The notes under the pieces are model-generated. The model had not been told where the DNA came from and ran no database searches. It saw only the letters and a list, made by a program, of their open reading frames with translations. The translations under genes and the position numbers were made by a program. A stretch of DNA of 64,000 bases, taken from Flectonema sp. DT1601 (Eukaryota > Euglenozoa > Diplonemea > Diplonemida > Diplonemidae). This document shows positions 17,130-27,600 of the stretch, piece by piece. Position 1 is the first letter of the stretch; every line of letters begins with the position of its first letter. Location of the stretch: assembly GCA_964019425.1 (NCBI GenBank), contig OZ025814.1, positions 262,001 to 326,000 on the forward strand, read 5' to 3'.

Positions 17130-20100
17130 CTACTTCCCGCGGCCCATCCAGGCGGGTTTCGCGTCTTCCTGCTTGTCAGCCTTCGCGGCCACAGACGCGG
17201 CCTGACGTGCTCGGCGTTCCTGTTTTTGTTTGTTAATTACTTTCTTCTTACCTGGGAATAAAGAAATGTGTCAAAATTCATACATCGCGCTTGCGCTCAC
17301 GTTCAGCTTCTTCCTCTTCGAGACGTTTGTCTTCCAATTCCTTTTGACGCTTACGTTCAGCGACAACCTTCTTGCGCTCTTCCTCACGCTGGCGTTCAAG
17401 TTCCTCTTCACGCTTGCGAGCTTCTTCTTGTTCGCGAACAAATCTTTCGCGAGCAACTGCTCTCCTCTTCTCTCTTTCAGCATCGATTTGCTGAACACGT
17501 GCCATCTCTAAACCAGAAGGACAATGAGCTACTAATTGTGTTGCTGACTGAACATAAACAGCAGGGTCTAACAGTTGCCAGTTTTCGTAGCAAAGCAGCT
17601 GACGGGATGCTGGAGCATGATTCTTTTGTTCTGATTTATTAACGTAGTCGATAGTATCTGCGAAGGTGACTGGGATCTCATTTTGCATGTACTTACGGTA
17701 TGCAAGGGCAAGAACTCCAGCAATTTCAGTTTTGTACTGCGATACTAAAATAACATCCTCACACGGTTCACAAGGGTCCATGTCTACACGCGCCTGAGGA
17801 GGTTCCCAAACAGGTGCCGCAGGTGCAGGAGGCTCCTCTGCTGCAGCTTTTCCCTTTGCCTTGCCTCGTGTCGCACGCTTCGCAGCAGGTTTTGCTTTTT
17901 TCTGCTTTGGCTCCGGCTTTGGTGGCGCTGGTGGTTGCTGCAACACTTGGTCTGGGTAGTCGTAAAAATGTAAAATTAAATAATTATCAGCCTGCTGACT
18001 CATTGAAATTCCCTTCAAGTACTGCAGTGGTAACTTCTTCTTACAGATTGTATGTGTTACCCAATAAGGTGGGTAGATTGGAGCAGGTGTTGGATTCTTT
18101 TTTGTAGGTTTTTCAGATGGTGGTGGAGTGATGAGTTCGTTCTGATCTTCAATGAGGAAGATGTTCTGCTCAGTAATAACAAAGTACTCATATCCCTGTT
18201 GAGCAGTACCGTGATTGATGATTCGAAGTAGACGTTCAGAATAGAGAACTCTGTGCTCAACGCTACTCATCTCTGGAGGTGCGTGCCACTGTGTTTGTTG
18301 TGTGACGCTGTTGTAGTAGTAGCTGGTACCGTTTCCAGCGTCAACTGCTTGCCATACAGGTGGACCAGTGTACTTAACAATCGCATGGTGGTTCTTATAC
18401 TTTGTTTTATCGTGATAATCCATGTAGTCACCCTTCCATACTCTAAATACTGATCCTGGTCTCCTCCGCTTTCCAGCAGCAGTCATCTTAGCTGCGATGC
18501 TTTGTTTTGTTTGTAACATTTCTCGTCCACCTTTGTAGATGTTCCATCCTTTTTGGATCTTGCCAGCAATTTTTCCAAAAGCTGCTTCTCTCAGATCTTC
18601 CAAGTGAAACAGGTGACTTGGTTGTCTGATAAAGATCTTTGTAGTTCCCAACTGCCAAGTATCAGCTGTGAGACCTGTCAGCTGACTAAGAACAGCCTGA
18701 GTCGCTGACTTATCATCTCCTCTGAATGGTCGAGGGAATGTCAAGGGAGAAATGTACCTAAAACGTTTTAAGAATTTATCAAAGTGTTGACGATATGAAA
18801 ATCCTGCACGTCTCACTCTTACGTTCTCATGAAGACCTAAATATTTAACTTGATGAAAGACTCTCTGGTCTACGAATCCTAATGGACTTCGAGTATCGTT
18901 TGGTTTAATACATCTGATGTAATGAGGTGTACACTTCTTAAGTGTTGTGATTAGATCAGCTGCTTGTTTTCTAATTTTATATCCCGCTGTTGTTTGTCTC
19001 TTTTTTGGAGATCCACGAGGACCCTCATCTTCAAGCATATCAGCTTCTTCAGCATAGAAGCGACGAATCATTTTATTATCACTTGAGGTGACGACGCGTA
19101 ATAAATCCTTTGGGAGAATATCTTTGTTCTTTTGTGTGAATCCTGAAGCAGAATAATTCACATCACCTGCATAATGCCTAATCTGAAATCCGTTATCTTG
19201 TCTGTGATAATGCATATGACCGTGATGTCCTTGATCGAAGGTGTCAAGCATTTTTCTATCAGCAACATGAGCTTCTTCTTTGTGCATTTTTGCACAAACA
19301 TCATCCAGAAGAGAGAATAAACCAGGTGGCTTTGTGTCTTCTACTAAGTCACAAACAATCTTGTTGTTAAAATATTTAATAGTTTCCCACTTGATCTGTT
19401 CTTTAACGTATTCTTCTTGTTCAACTTTAAGGGTGAGCTCGATGAAGATTTGTTGAAGCTTTTCGTTTACGTAGTTGATGCAAAATTGTTCAAATCCGTT
19501 TTTTTCGAAGATTTCAAAACCATAAATATCAAGAATACCAATCATTAATGTCGTATCTTTAGTAGCAAAAGCTTTATTGACAACAGAGACTACCCAGTCG
19601 AATACTTTAGCGTAGATGGACTTGGCAAGAGCATCTCTCACTTCTTTTACTTGTTGAAAGTCTAGTTGAACGTCAACAAGTTCACCCGCCATGTCTAATG
19701 TCTTCCATGTTAAGGCACGTTCTAAGGTGTCTGGGTCTACTTCAAGAAGATCCGCAGCGTCTTCAAGAGTGTCTTTGTTTTTAACAGTACAATGATCCCC
19801 GTTATTTATGAATTGAATATCACCAATGTTTAAGATTGCAGCAATAAGTCTGAACACATTCTCACGATCTGCAGAATCAATACCCAACTTGTCCATCGCT
19901 TCACAGGTTTCTTTAAACTCCTGAGCATCTGAAATTCCAGGTCTCGTAAGTTCCCCACCTGCACTACAATAAGCGTGTTGGGAAGGGTCTTTAATGTGGA
20001 GTCTTCTTTTCATTGATTCATCGGCTCCGCAGCAGAGTTGGTAGAAAATGTGAAAATTTCTATCACCTTTACCTTGGTAAGCAACTCTAGTCTTTTCCAA

Positions 20101-20658
20101 TAAGAAGTTTCTGACGTGTCCTCCAGAAGGACCACCATGAGCGTCGAAATAGATTTCCATAAATTTTCCAAATCTAGAAGAGTTGTCGTTACGGACAGTT
20201 TTTGCGTTTCCGAATGCTTCTAAGATCGGGTTACTCTCCATCATGACTTGTTTTACACGATCCATATCGTCACTCTTTGGTGCTACAGATGCAATGTAAG
20301 ACATGATTTGTTTACTGGCTTCAGTTTTACCAGCTCCACTCTCACCAGAAATAATAACACATTGATTCTCTTCTTCTGAGACCATGTTGGTGAATGTGTT
20401 CGCAGCAAGTGCGAAGACGTGAGGATTTGTCGTAGATCTGCTGTGTTCTTTGTAATAATTAATTTTTTGATCAGAATACATGTTGTGAATTCGATGAAAC
20501 GGATTGACGGAAATCAACACATTTCCGATATAAGTGTAAATCTGCTCCTTCTCAAGTCTCGCTTTTAAATTTTCCGTAATCGCTTTCTCATTCACCGTCG
20601 GTAGTAGTACCAAGTCATCGACTCCGGCAACCGACTGCTGCCTGCCGTAGTCAGCCAT
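17130..20658 (-). CDS. Class I myosin with WW domain inserted in the TH1 tail, two exons
   Basis: Exons 17284-20658 and 17130-17219 join over a 64-nt intron (GTATGAA...AAAAACAG) into 1154 residues. The motor has the P-loop GESGAGKTEASKQ (about 103-115), switch I NDNSSRFGKF (about 155) and switch II DIYGFEIFEKNGFEQ (about 375). The TEDS position, 16 residues before DALAK, is Glu326, so activity should not need heavy-chain phosphorylation. The tail begins as a membrane-binding TH1 domain (RRPGSVFRVWKGDYMDYH) and is interrupted at about 764-795 by a WW domain (VWQAVDAGNGTSYYYNSVTQ...W). TH1 then resumes, with a basic Ala/Pro/Lys-rich insert (KPAAKRATRGKAKGK). The end is a long Glu/Arg/Lys single helix finishing MGRGK. 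From memory, euglenozoan class I myosins also carry WW domains, often with FYVE; no FYVE is present here. The actin-based motor would link membranes to the cortex. CTCTCAG lies 31 nt before the ATG. Confidence 0.92.
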
Positions 20659-20689
20659 ATTCTGTTGTTCCTTTTTGTATCTATGAGGA

Positions 20690-21423
20690 CTGAGAGAATG
20701 ACAAAAATAAATAAAAGAAAACAAATCAAACTAAAAAAAACAGATTACAACATAACGCGAACTCTTCATTTCTGATAAATCTGAAATGGGAAATAATTAG
20801 TTTCGAACCTCGTGTCGGTAGCGACGGTATTTATAAATATGGTCACCCAAAACACAAAGATAAGAAGAAAAAAAAAAAAAAACTAAAAAAAGGTAGCAAA
20901 CATAAATAAATAATAAAACGACAGAATAATAATATAAAAGAAAACCTGCAGTTTTTTCTGAGCAGAGAAACTGTCTTTTTTTTTTTTTTTTTTTTTTTTT
21001 TTCCGAGTGCTCGAATTCTATTAATCTTCAAAAGTGTTTTCCAAAAAAGGCCTTTTTTTCAAAGTTGGAGTAATGCAAACATACGACAATACCACTGGGG
21101 GGTTGACTTGACTGGGATAGTACTTCGAGCCTTTTCAACCTTCTATTTCAACTACAGATCACGGATATTTTATAGACAAGATGAACTAGAAATATAGTTT
21201 TGTGTGAACTCTGTAATTTGGGATAACTATCTCCCCCAGTGAAGTATAATAATCACGGTTGTCTTTTTGATCATCAAAAATAAAAAAAAAACAAAACTAA
21301 AAAAATAAAATTAACAAAACAAAAAATAATATAAAGTCGATGGATGAGTAAGAAATCCGTCGCTTCTTTTGCAGATCTGATTTTTTTTTCAATTTTTTGG
21401 AAAAAAAAAAACAGTCGAAAATA
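20690..21423. other. Intergenic gap with T27 run
   Basis: About 730 bases between the F-box protein stop and the myosin start. It contains a run of 27 Ts at 20976-21002 and shorter A runs. No gene or RNA recognised. Confidence 0.5.
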
Positions 21424-22755
21424 TTAATAACTAAAATTAGCACATGGGTTCGTACTTAGGAGGAATTCTTCATCTATTTTTTCCCACATGGGTTGACCAA
21501 CACGAGTTGCGGAATCGACAATATCAGTCGGGCAGTTAGACTCCGACACAATGGAACAACTATTATGAGAGAGTTGTAAATGAGTGAGTGAAGGTATAGC
21601 AGGCAGCTGAATTGGCTGCACTCCCCCAATTGATATCCCACACCCAGTCAAGTACAAACTATTTAGAGTTGAGCTCTGCGCTACTCCATTTATAATCGAC
21701 TGGCACCCATCATGTTTGATGCAATTACCACTCAAATCTAATACTCTCAACTTGCTATTAGAAATACTTAACGCTCGTGATAAACTGATTGCACCAGCTG
21801 TTGTGACTCCATTATATGATAAGTTTAGTGTTTTTAACTTTCGTTGTTCAAGTATTCTGCAAATTTGACTAACACCATTATCACCGGATCTATTACATGC
21901 TAGGTTTAAAGAAACGATCGTCGGATGTTTCGCTATTGCAGGTGCGAGAATCTTTAATCCATTTTCAGTTATTCTATTCTCAGAGAGGATCAACACGGCG
22001 AGACCGGGTAGTAATTCGAGCGACTTACTCAAATGTTCACATCTATCGTCTGTCATTAAACAATTCTTTATTTGAAGACAAGTTAGATCATGATTTCCAC
22101 TTTGCCAATATTCCGTAAGTAAATGAAATCCAGTATCACCTAGTTGACCGTTTATCACCATTGAGTGGAAGGCTGCTGCTGTTGCTAAGAATTCACAGAC
22201 TCTAGTGGTGTCAACTCTCTGTGGGATAGTTATGCTTATAGGAAGGCGAATGGCTTTAGTGTTTTGACATACTCGGCGACAGACTAATCGCAGTGAACAG
22301 AATGATGATGTTTTATGTTGTAAATCGAAAAACTGAATAACTCTCGCTAAGATATCACCTGCCAGTTGAGTTAGTGTCTCACCTGTGTGACGAGCTTCTG
22401 ATTTTAGCATTTTCATTTCGGCTGCGATGAGCCTTCTCGTCGTCCGAGAAAATCCAATTTTTTCATAATCGCTACTCTTCCAACCCCACAGATGTATTGT
22501 CGTGTGTGCTCCTGCAGTTGTTAGTTTAGAGATTACTGTTTCTTTATCTTCTATTCCCTCGATTTGGTTTATAAAGTCAGCAGCTAACTTACTCTTAGCC
22601 TTTCCTTTTGATGTTTTCTTTCCGCATACATTACAGCACAGTGCGTCACTTTTTAACCCTGATCGACAACCGCTGCATCTTTTTACTTTTCTTGTCTTTT
22701 TATGATGTGGGGTTGTGTGTTTATTGCTCGCATCGGGGGCCAGTGGAGATGACAT
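21424..22755 (-). CDS. F-box-like / leucine-rich-repeat protein with N-terminal zinc-ribbon-like cysteines
   Basis: A 443-residue single-exon protein. Residues 27-44 hold a small metal-site candidate (C27-SGC30...C40-C41-NVC44-G) in a Lys-rich stretch. Residues about 129-170 fit an F-box (LAGDILARVIQFFDLQ...SLRLVCRRVC). From about 225 on there are RNI-type leucine-rich repeats: LAVLILSENRITENGLKILA, IVSLNLACNRSGDNGVSQI, LKTLNLSYNGVTTAGAISLS and LRVLDLSGNCIKHDGCQSI. This is the layout of an FBXL substrate receptor of an SCF ubiquitin ligase; the substrate is unknown. The ATG directly follows CACTTTTTCAG, so a processed mRNA would have no gene-encoded 5' leader. Confidence 0.75.
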   Translation of the reverse strand: MSSPLAPDASNKHTTPHHKKTRKVKRCSGCRSGLKSDALCCNVCGKKTSKGKAKSKLAADFINQIEGIEDKETVISKLTTAGAHTTIHLWGWKSSDYEKIGFSRTTRRLIAAEMKMLKSEARHTGETLTQLAGDILARVIQFFDLQHKTSSFCSLRLVCRRVCQNTKAIRLPISITIPQRVDTTRVCEFLATAAAFHSMVINGQLGDTGFHLLTEYWQSGNHDLTCLQIKNCLMTDDRCEHLSKSLELLPGLAVLILSENRITENGLKILAPAIAKHPTIVSLNLACNRSGDNGVSQICRILEQRKLKTLNLSYNGVTTAGAISLSRALSISNSKLRVLDLSGNCIKHDGCQSIINGVAQSSTLNSLYLTGCGISIGGVQPIQLPAIPSLTHLQLSHNSCSIVSESNCPTDIVDSATRVGQPMWEKIDEEFLLSTNPCANFSY

Positions 22756-22756
22756 C

Positions 22757-23331
22757 TGAAAAAGTGAAAGTAATACATGTATATCACACCGTGTGCTACA
22801 ATAAATAACTCCATTGACTTGCTATCTATAATGGATGATTCCTGTAAGATTGGTAAAGGTAAGAACTTAGGCTATAACAACAATAGAACCCTTATTCGCT
22901 ACTAAAACTTGGCCACGGTTTCGGTTCTTCTGGTGTTCAGTGATTGGATGTCTTGAATTTTCTATCTTTTTTTTTTTTTTTTTTTGTTGCAATTTTCTTT
23001 TTTTGTACTTCTCTTCAGATTTCTTTTTTTTTTTTTTTTTTTTTTCCCTTCAGTCCAAACTTATTTTATGTTCTTTACTTGCTTATGTTTGGGCTTCGCG
23101 TTTTAACTTTGACTCCCGCGAGGCATCCTTAGTTAGTGGCTGCTTACTGATTGATACACTAAGGCGGGTAATACAAATTAACACTCTGCTACCTATGAGA
23201 CTAGACATTTCTCAAACAGGTCTGCAGTACTAAAGACGCGTGAAAGGCGGTACTCCATGCCTTTCCAGACAAACAGTCACTGATGCTGCCCGTTACATTT
23301 CTTTGTATGACGAGCTGCTTTAGTAATTTAT
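22757..23331. other. Intergenic gap with two T runs, nothing recognised
   Basis: About 575 bases between the PRMT1 stop and the F-box protein start. T runs lie around 22968-22985 and 23027-23045. The 23050-23330 part has more balanced composition and an open plus-strand frame, but no recognisable product. Probably PRMT1 3' UTR. Confidence 0.5.
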
Positions 23332-24354
23332 TTAACGAAGGCGGAAATCCTGTTCTAAGGAACATGCTTTCCTTCCCTTTAGAGACAGTTGAATACTGAT
23401 ATCAAAGTCTCTGTGGTTGTTCTGGTTTGGAGCAGCTGTAATTGTTCCTGAGATAGTATCACCACGGGAACACTCAAGGGTCTTAGTTGTATAAAAGACT
23501 GTCTGTTTCCAATGGGTTGGCTTTGCATGAGGAGAAGTACTAAATGTTACGCGATCGTGACCAGAGAATTCGATATCAAAGTACACTACTAAGGCGTGAA
23601 GTTTATCTCTGCGAGAAGCGTTTATTTTAAAGTCTCTAGTGAAGGAGAGGTCTTCAACTTTAACAGTGTAGAGATCGATAGAGTAAAAACACATAGTGTC
23701 AGTCATCACTTGAGTAGAACCGACTACATCCACAAGAGGTTCCAACAGAGCGAGTTTTTTAACGGATTTGAATGAGTAGCCGTAGACGTCGTCCCAGAAA
23801 TCAATTTTTGATTTTTTGTAACGTCCGTCTTCTATTCCACAGATGTGCATTGTACTTCTATCAGGTAAGATCTTCCCACCAGGTACTAAGAGATTATCAC
23901 GTGCCCACAAAACAGTGTTGAGCATTGACTCGTACAATAAGAAGTACCCCATCCATTCACTTACGATAATATCAACTTTTTCACACCCTTCCGGCATTGT
24001 TATCTCTTCCATCTTTCCCGATAGCAGTGTGATCTTATCCTCAAATCCATTGTCCTTTACTATCTGCTTTGCTTGTATTATAATGGAGGAGCAGTCAACA
24101 CCAATTACTTTCTTTGCACCAGCAGAGGCAGCAAACATACAGAGGATTCCTGTTCCGCATCCTACGTCGAGAACGATCTTATCTTTGAACATGTGTTTAT
24201 TATTGTAGATTGCGTCTCTATAACTAGTGGTTCTCACTTTATCTTTCAACATCTCTTCATGAATTCCATAGTGAGAATAAGAATCGAAGTAGTAGTCTTT
24301 CTCTTCTTCTTTTGCAGGTGGTGAGTCGGTGGTTGCAGTTTTTGAATCCGACAT
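23332..24354 (-). CDS. PRMT1: PRMT1-type protein arginine methyltransferase
   Basis: A 340-residue single-exon type I arginine methyltransferase, close in length to the catalytic part of human PRMT1. The family motifs are all present: YYFDSYSHYGIHEEML, SAM-binding motif I VLDVGCGTGILCMFAASAG, double-E loop SEWMGYFLLYESML, and the THW loop KPTHWKQTVFY. The C-terminal beta-barrel ends in a short basic tail. It should place asymmetric dimethyl-arginine on RG-rich RNA-binding proteins and histones. I start at MSDSKTA (24354), not the ATG 12 codons upstream, because a T-rich run ending TTGTAG lies between them, leaving a 17-nt leader. No odd features. Confidence 0.95.
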   Translation of the reverse strand: MSDSKTATTDSPPAKEEEKDYYFDSYSHYGIHEEMLKDKVRTTSYRDAIYNNKHMFKDKIVLDVGCGTGILCMFAASAGAKKVIGVDCSSIIIQAKQIVKDNGFEDKITLLSGKMEEITMPEGCEKVDIIVSEWMGYFLLYESMLNTVLWARDNLLVPGGKILPDRSTMHICGIEDGRYKKSKIDFWDDVYGYSFKSVKKLALLEPLVDVVGSTQVMTDTMCFYSIDLYTVKVEDLSFTRDFKINASRRDKLHALVVYFDIEFSGHDRVTFSTSPHAKPTHWKQTVFYTTKTLECSRGDTISGTITAAPNQNNHRDFDISIQLSLKGRKACSLEQDFRLR

Positions 24355-24371
24355 TTTTTGTTTATGATTTC

Positions 24372-24645
24372 CTACAATAAAAAATAACATTTACAGTTCC
24401 AGTAGGACTGAAATTATACCAAAGTCGAATTAATCACAAAAACAGACATTTACCCCCCCCCCCCCCCCCCTCATCGTTTTTCTATCCATTTCTGAAATAA
24501 ATAGAAAAAATCAACAACAACAAACACAAGTTAAAAAAGTCACTCAACGTAGGCTTTGCGAATCGATCAAAAAAAGGAAAGCTACACTAAGACACTGACA
24601 AAACAGATAGTAAAAACAGAACAGAACACGTTAAATGAATTAATC
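24372..24645. other. Short spacer between tuberin-like stop and PRMT1 start
   Basis: About 270 bases, AT-rich, containing the G18 tract (C18 on the plus strand) and then the T-rich acceptor region for PRMT1. Nothing else recognised. Confidence 0.5.
24453..24470. repeat. Homopolymer of 18 C (G18 on the transcribed strand)
   Basis: The only long G/C homopolymer in a window full of A/T runs. It lies about 100 nt upstream of the PRMT1 ATG and about 80 nt upstream of its putative AG acceptor. The RNA could form a G-quadruplex, or it may be a polymerase-slippage site or an assembly-sensitive tract. Confidence 0.95.
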
Positions 24646-27600
24646 TTATTTAGAAGCTGAAGGTGGATAATAATGATACTCATCAAGAATGATATCATCA
24701 GAAGTTTTATTTTCAGGTTTAACAGCAAAGCGTAAAGGCAGCTGAGTAATTCTACGGAGACGATCTCCACAATTTGATTGGTATTGCTGTCTTTCATACC
24801 TCCATGACTTGGTTGACACAGAAGCGTGAATAGCTGCAAGTCCTACGAAATGTGAAAGTCTCGCATCCATTACAATTACACCACCAGGGCTACATATTCC
24901 TGGTCCGAATGCAGACTCATCGAGTAATTCTAATAGAGCACGTTGTTTGTCTTCTCGACAGTCTTTAAAGTGTATAGTGACTCTACTGTATCCATCTGCT
25001 AGTGGTTGAACAAGAATATTAATATAGTTGAGTTCATTCCTAAGTACAAAAGGATCAATATTACTTGATGTGTCTTCACAGTATGTGATGACAACCTGTT
25101 GGGTGTTGTTGTCGAATTACTACTATCTCAAACAATAAAAAGAAAAATAGAACTTGTAATACATACATGATCGTTTCCAATGTGTCGTTTCTTCTTGTCA
25201 GCAGACTTACGTCGAGCAATGAGAGGATCGCTATCAATATCTGATTTAACATTTGGCATTATAGTAGCGACATGATAAACCATTTGATGCATTGATGATT
25301 CGTACATTAGACACGTTTCACCATCTTCCTGACGTATTGAGTCCATTGCTCCAAAGTAGTGGCAGGGATGAGGCCAAATACCTCTTCTGACAGATTCTCG
25401 TTGGTCTTCTCGTGGGATTTTTAGATCGCGAAACTTGCCCAATCCACACATAAAGTGTTGATATCTAAGAGAACCTCCGTCGTTACGGAGAACTTCTAGT
25501 TCGCGTTCATCCCATTCAGGTGAGTCAGATATGATGTCTTTACCTTCAGGACGATATTGATCATGGTCGATGTATACCAATCCAATTCTGTTGTTTTTTG
25601 ATTATTGAATTTTTTTTTTTTTTTATATAAAAAACTAAACTTAGCTAGAAATTATAACATACTTATGTGTCTCTTTACATGGGACCTTATCGAGTGCCTG
25701 CAGTGATCGTAGCAAAGCTTCATCCCACTTAAGACGCTGTGGAGCTGGTGACATTTTGAACATAGATAGAATAAAAGCACCATGAATTGTATTAGCAAGG
25801 ATTTCTTCTAATCCTGGCTTTGCAAATACCGGAGGAGTTACAGCACGAGGTGGTTGAGGACTCTGATAAGATGGCGGGTTACGAGGACGACCATGAGATG
25901 ATGCAGAAAGTTCATCGCTAAACGATTCATTCTTACTACCAATGGCGATGTTGCTGTTTGGACTGCTTTGACGGTCTCGTCGTTCTGCGATGGGCGCGAA
26001 TTTCCCAACAGATCCAATTCTATTTGGAGAAGGTGGTATTGGTGAATCTCTGAGGTCTTCATTACTACAAACTGATGACTGCTTCTTTCTCTCTGGAATT
26101 TCTCTAACCTGAGGTGAGCTTCTCAAACTATCAGTCTCTTGATCAGTAAGAGACTTAAATACTGAACTCTGCTGATCTTCATCTCTCTCAAGGACTTGTA
26201 AACTTGAATGAGAACTCTCCAATGGAATAAGACCTCTCATTTCATCATCATGATCTTGAAGTAAATCAACTGAAGGAGTTGAGTGTGGTAGAACTACACA
26301 ACGTGAGTCAGTATCTTCTTCCTCACAAACTTCTCTTGTTGCTGGAATGTAAGGCCTATCACAGAAAGGGGGAAGTGTCGGCTTATTATGTAAAATACAA
26401 CACCAACAATTAGTTGCTGTTAGAGAACGAATAGTAACTAACATATGTTGAGAACTACCAGTTGTAGTTGTAATAATACAAGGTGCATGTGGTCCCTGAA
26501 TAGCCCAACACTGAGTTTCACCATTAGCGAAGATTGCTTCTGTTAGTACGTCCCAATGAGGATAGGCATCAGCAGATCCTAAGTAGAACATTCTCCAAGC
26601 GAGATCCATCGTTGCTTTAACTAGTTCTCTGTTTGTTGCTGCACGTGCTTCATCTTCTTCAGTCTGTGGTTTTCTTGAAAATCTTGGTTTTACATTCGGT
26701 TTTAGCAGACTAGACAACCTCAGCAACAGTGCCTGCCTACTGCTGGGAGAAAACATCCCTCTCTTGTTGTGTTGAAGCATCTCAGCCACTGTTAGATGAG
26801 CCAGAAAATGAATTCGATGCTCAAATTGCGTCGAATCGATAACGTCGATGAGAAATTGAAAAGCACTTTCAGTAAATTGGAATAATATCGTGTGACTTAT
26901 TTGACTATTTGGAGTTCGATCATCAACAAGAGGTGACGTCACCAGAGAGTGAATTAAAGTAATGATATTAACGACGCATTGCTTACATTGAACTGAAGAA
27001 GCTGATTGTGGAACCGCTACTGGGAATGGAGGAGGGTCATTATCTATTGATAAACTAGATATTGAAGTTGACAGCTCTGTTATTGGAGTTACTGGAACTG
27101 CTGTTGCCAATTGATCTTTAACAGGTACTTGCTGTGATGGTGATGATAAAGTAGTTTCTTGTTGTGTTGGTTCTCTTATCTTGTCAGCAATGCTTGTTAT
27201 CCTTCCAACTGTTCCACAAAGAACAGTCATCATGTCTGATGCTGCTTCCTTAACCCTTGCTAATTCTGTTATGTTTTCAGTAGTTAAAAACTGAATTACA
27301 ACAACATGAATTGCGCTAAACAAGTCTCCCAAAACCGATGCCGTAGCCTCACACTGAATCGGAAAGAAAACAGTTGTCTCCAACACTTTCTGTTGCACAA
27401 CTGTTAAAAACTGCAATACACTCACTGCTAAGTCTTCTTTAATAGGTTCATTGCAAGATACGTATGGGATGATTGCTACAATTGTTGAGAGGATTTCTTG
27501 AAGGGGATTTGAAGAAGATGACTTCATTAGAACGGGTAACTTATCAGAAACCAACGACAACAACGTATTGACGATCAATAACAACACGGGAGCGTTGTGA

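Noticed and set aside
22940-23233. Plus-strand frame with poly-Phe stretches
   Set aside because: Phe runs come from T homopolymers; the rest is the PRMT1 3' flank with no recognisable product.
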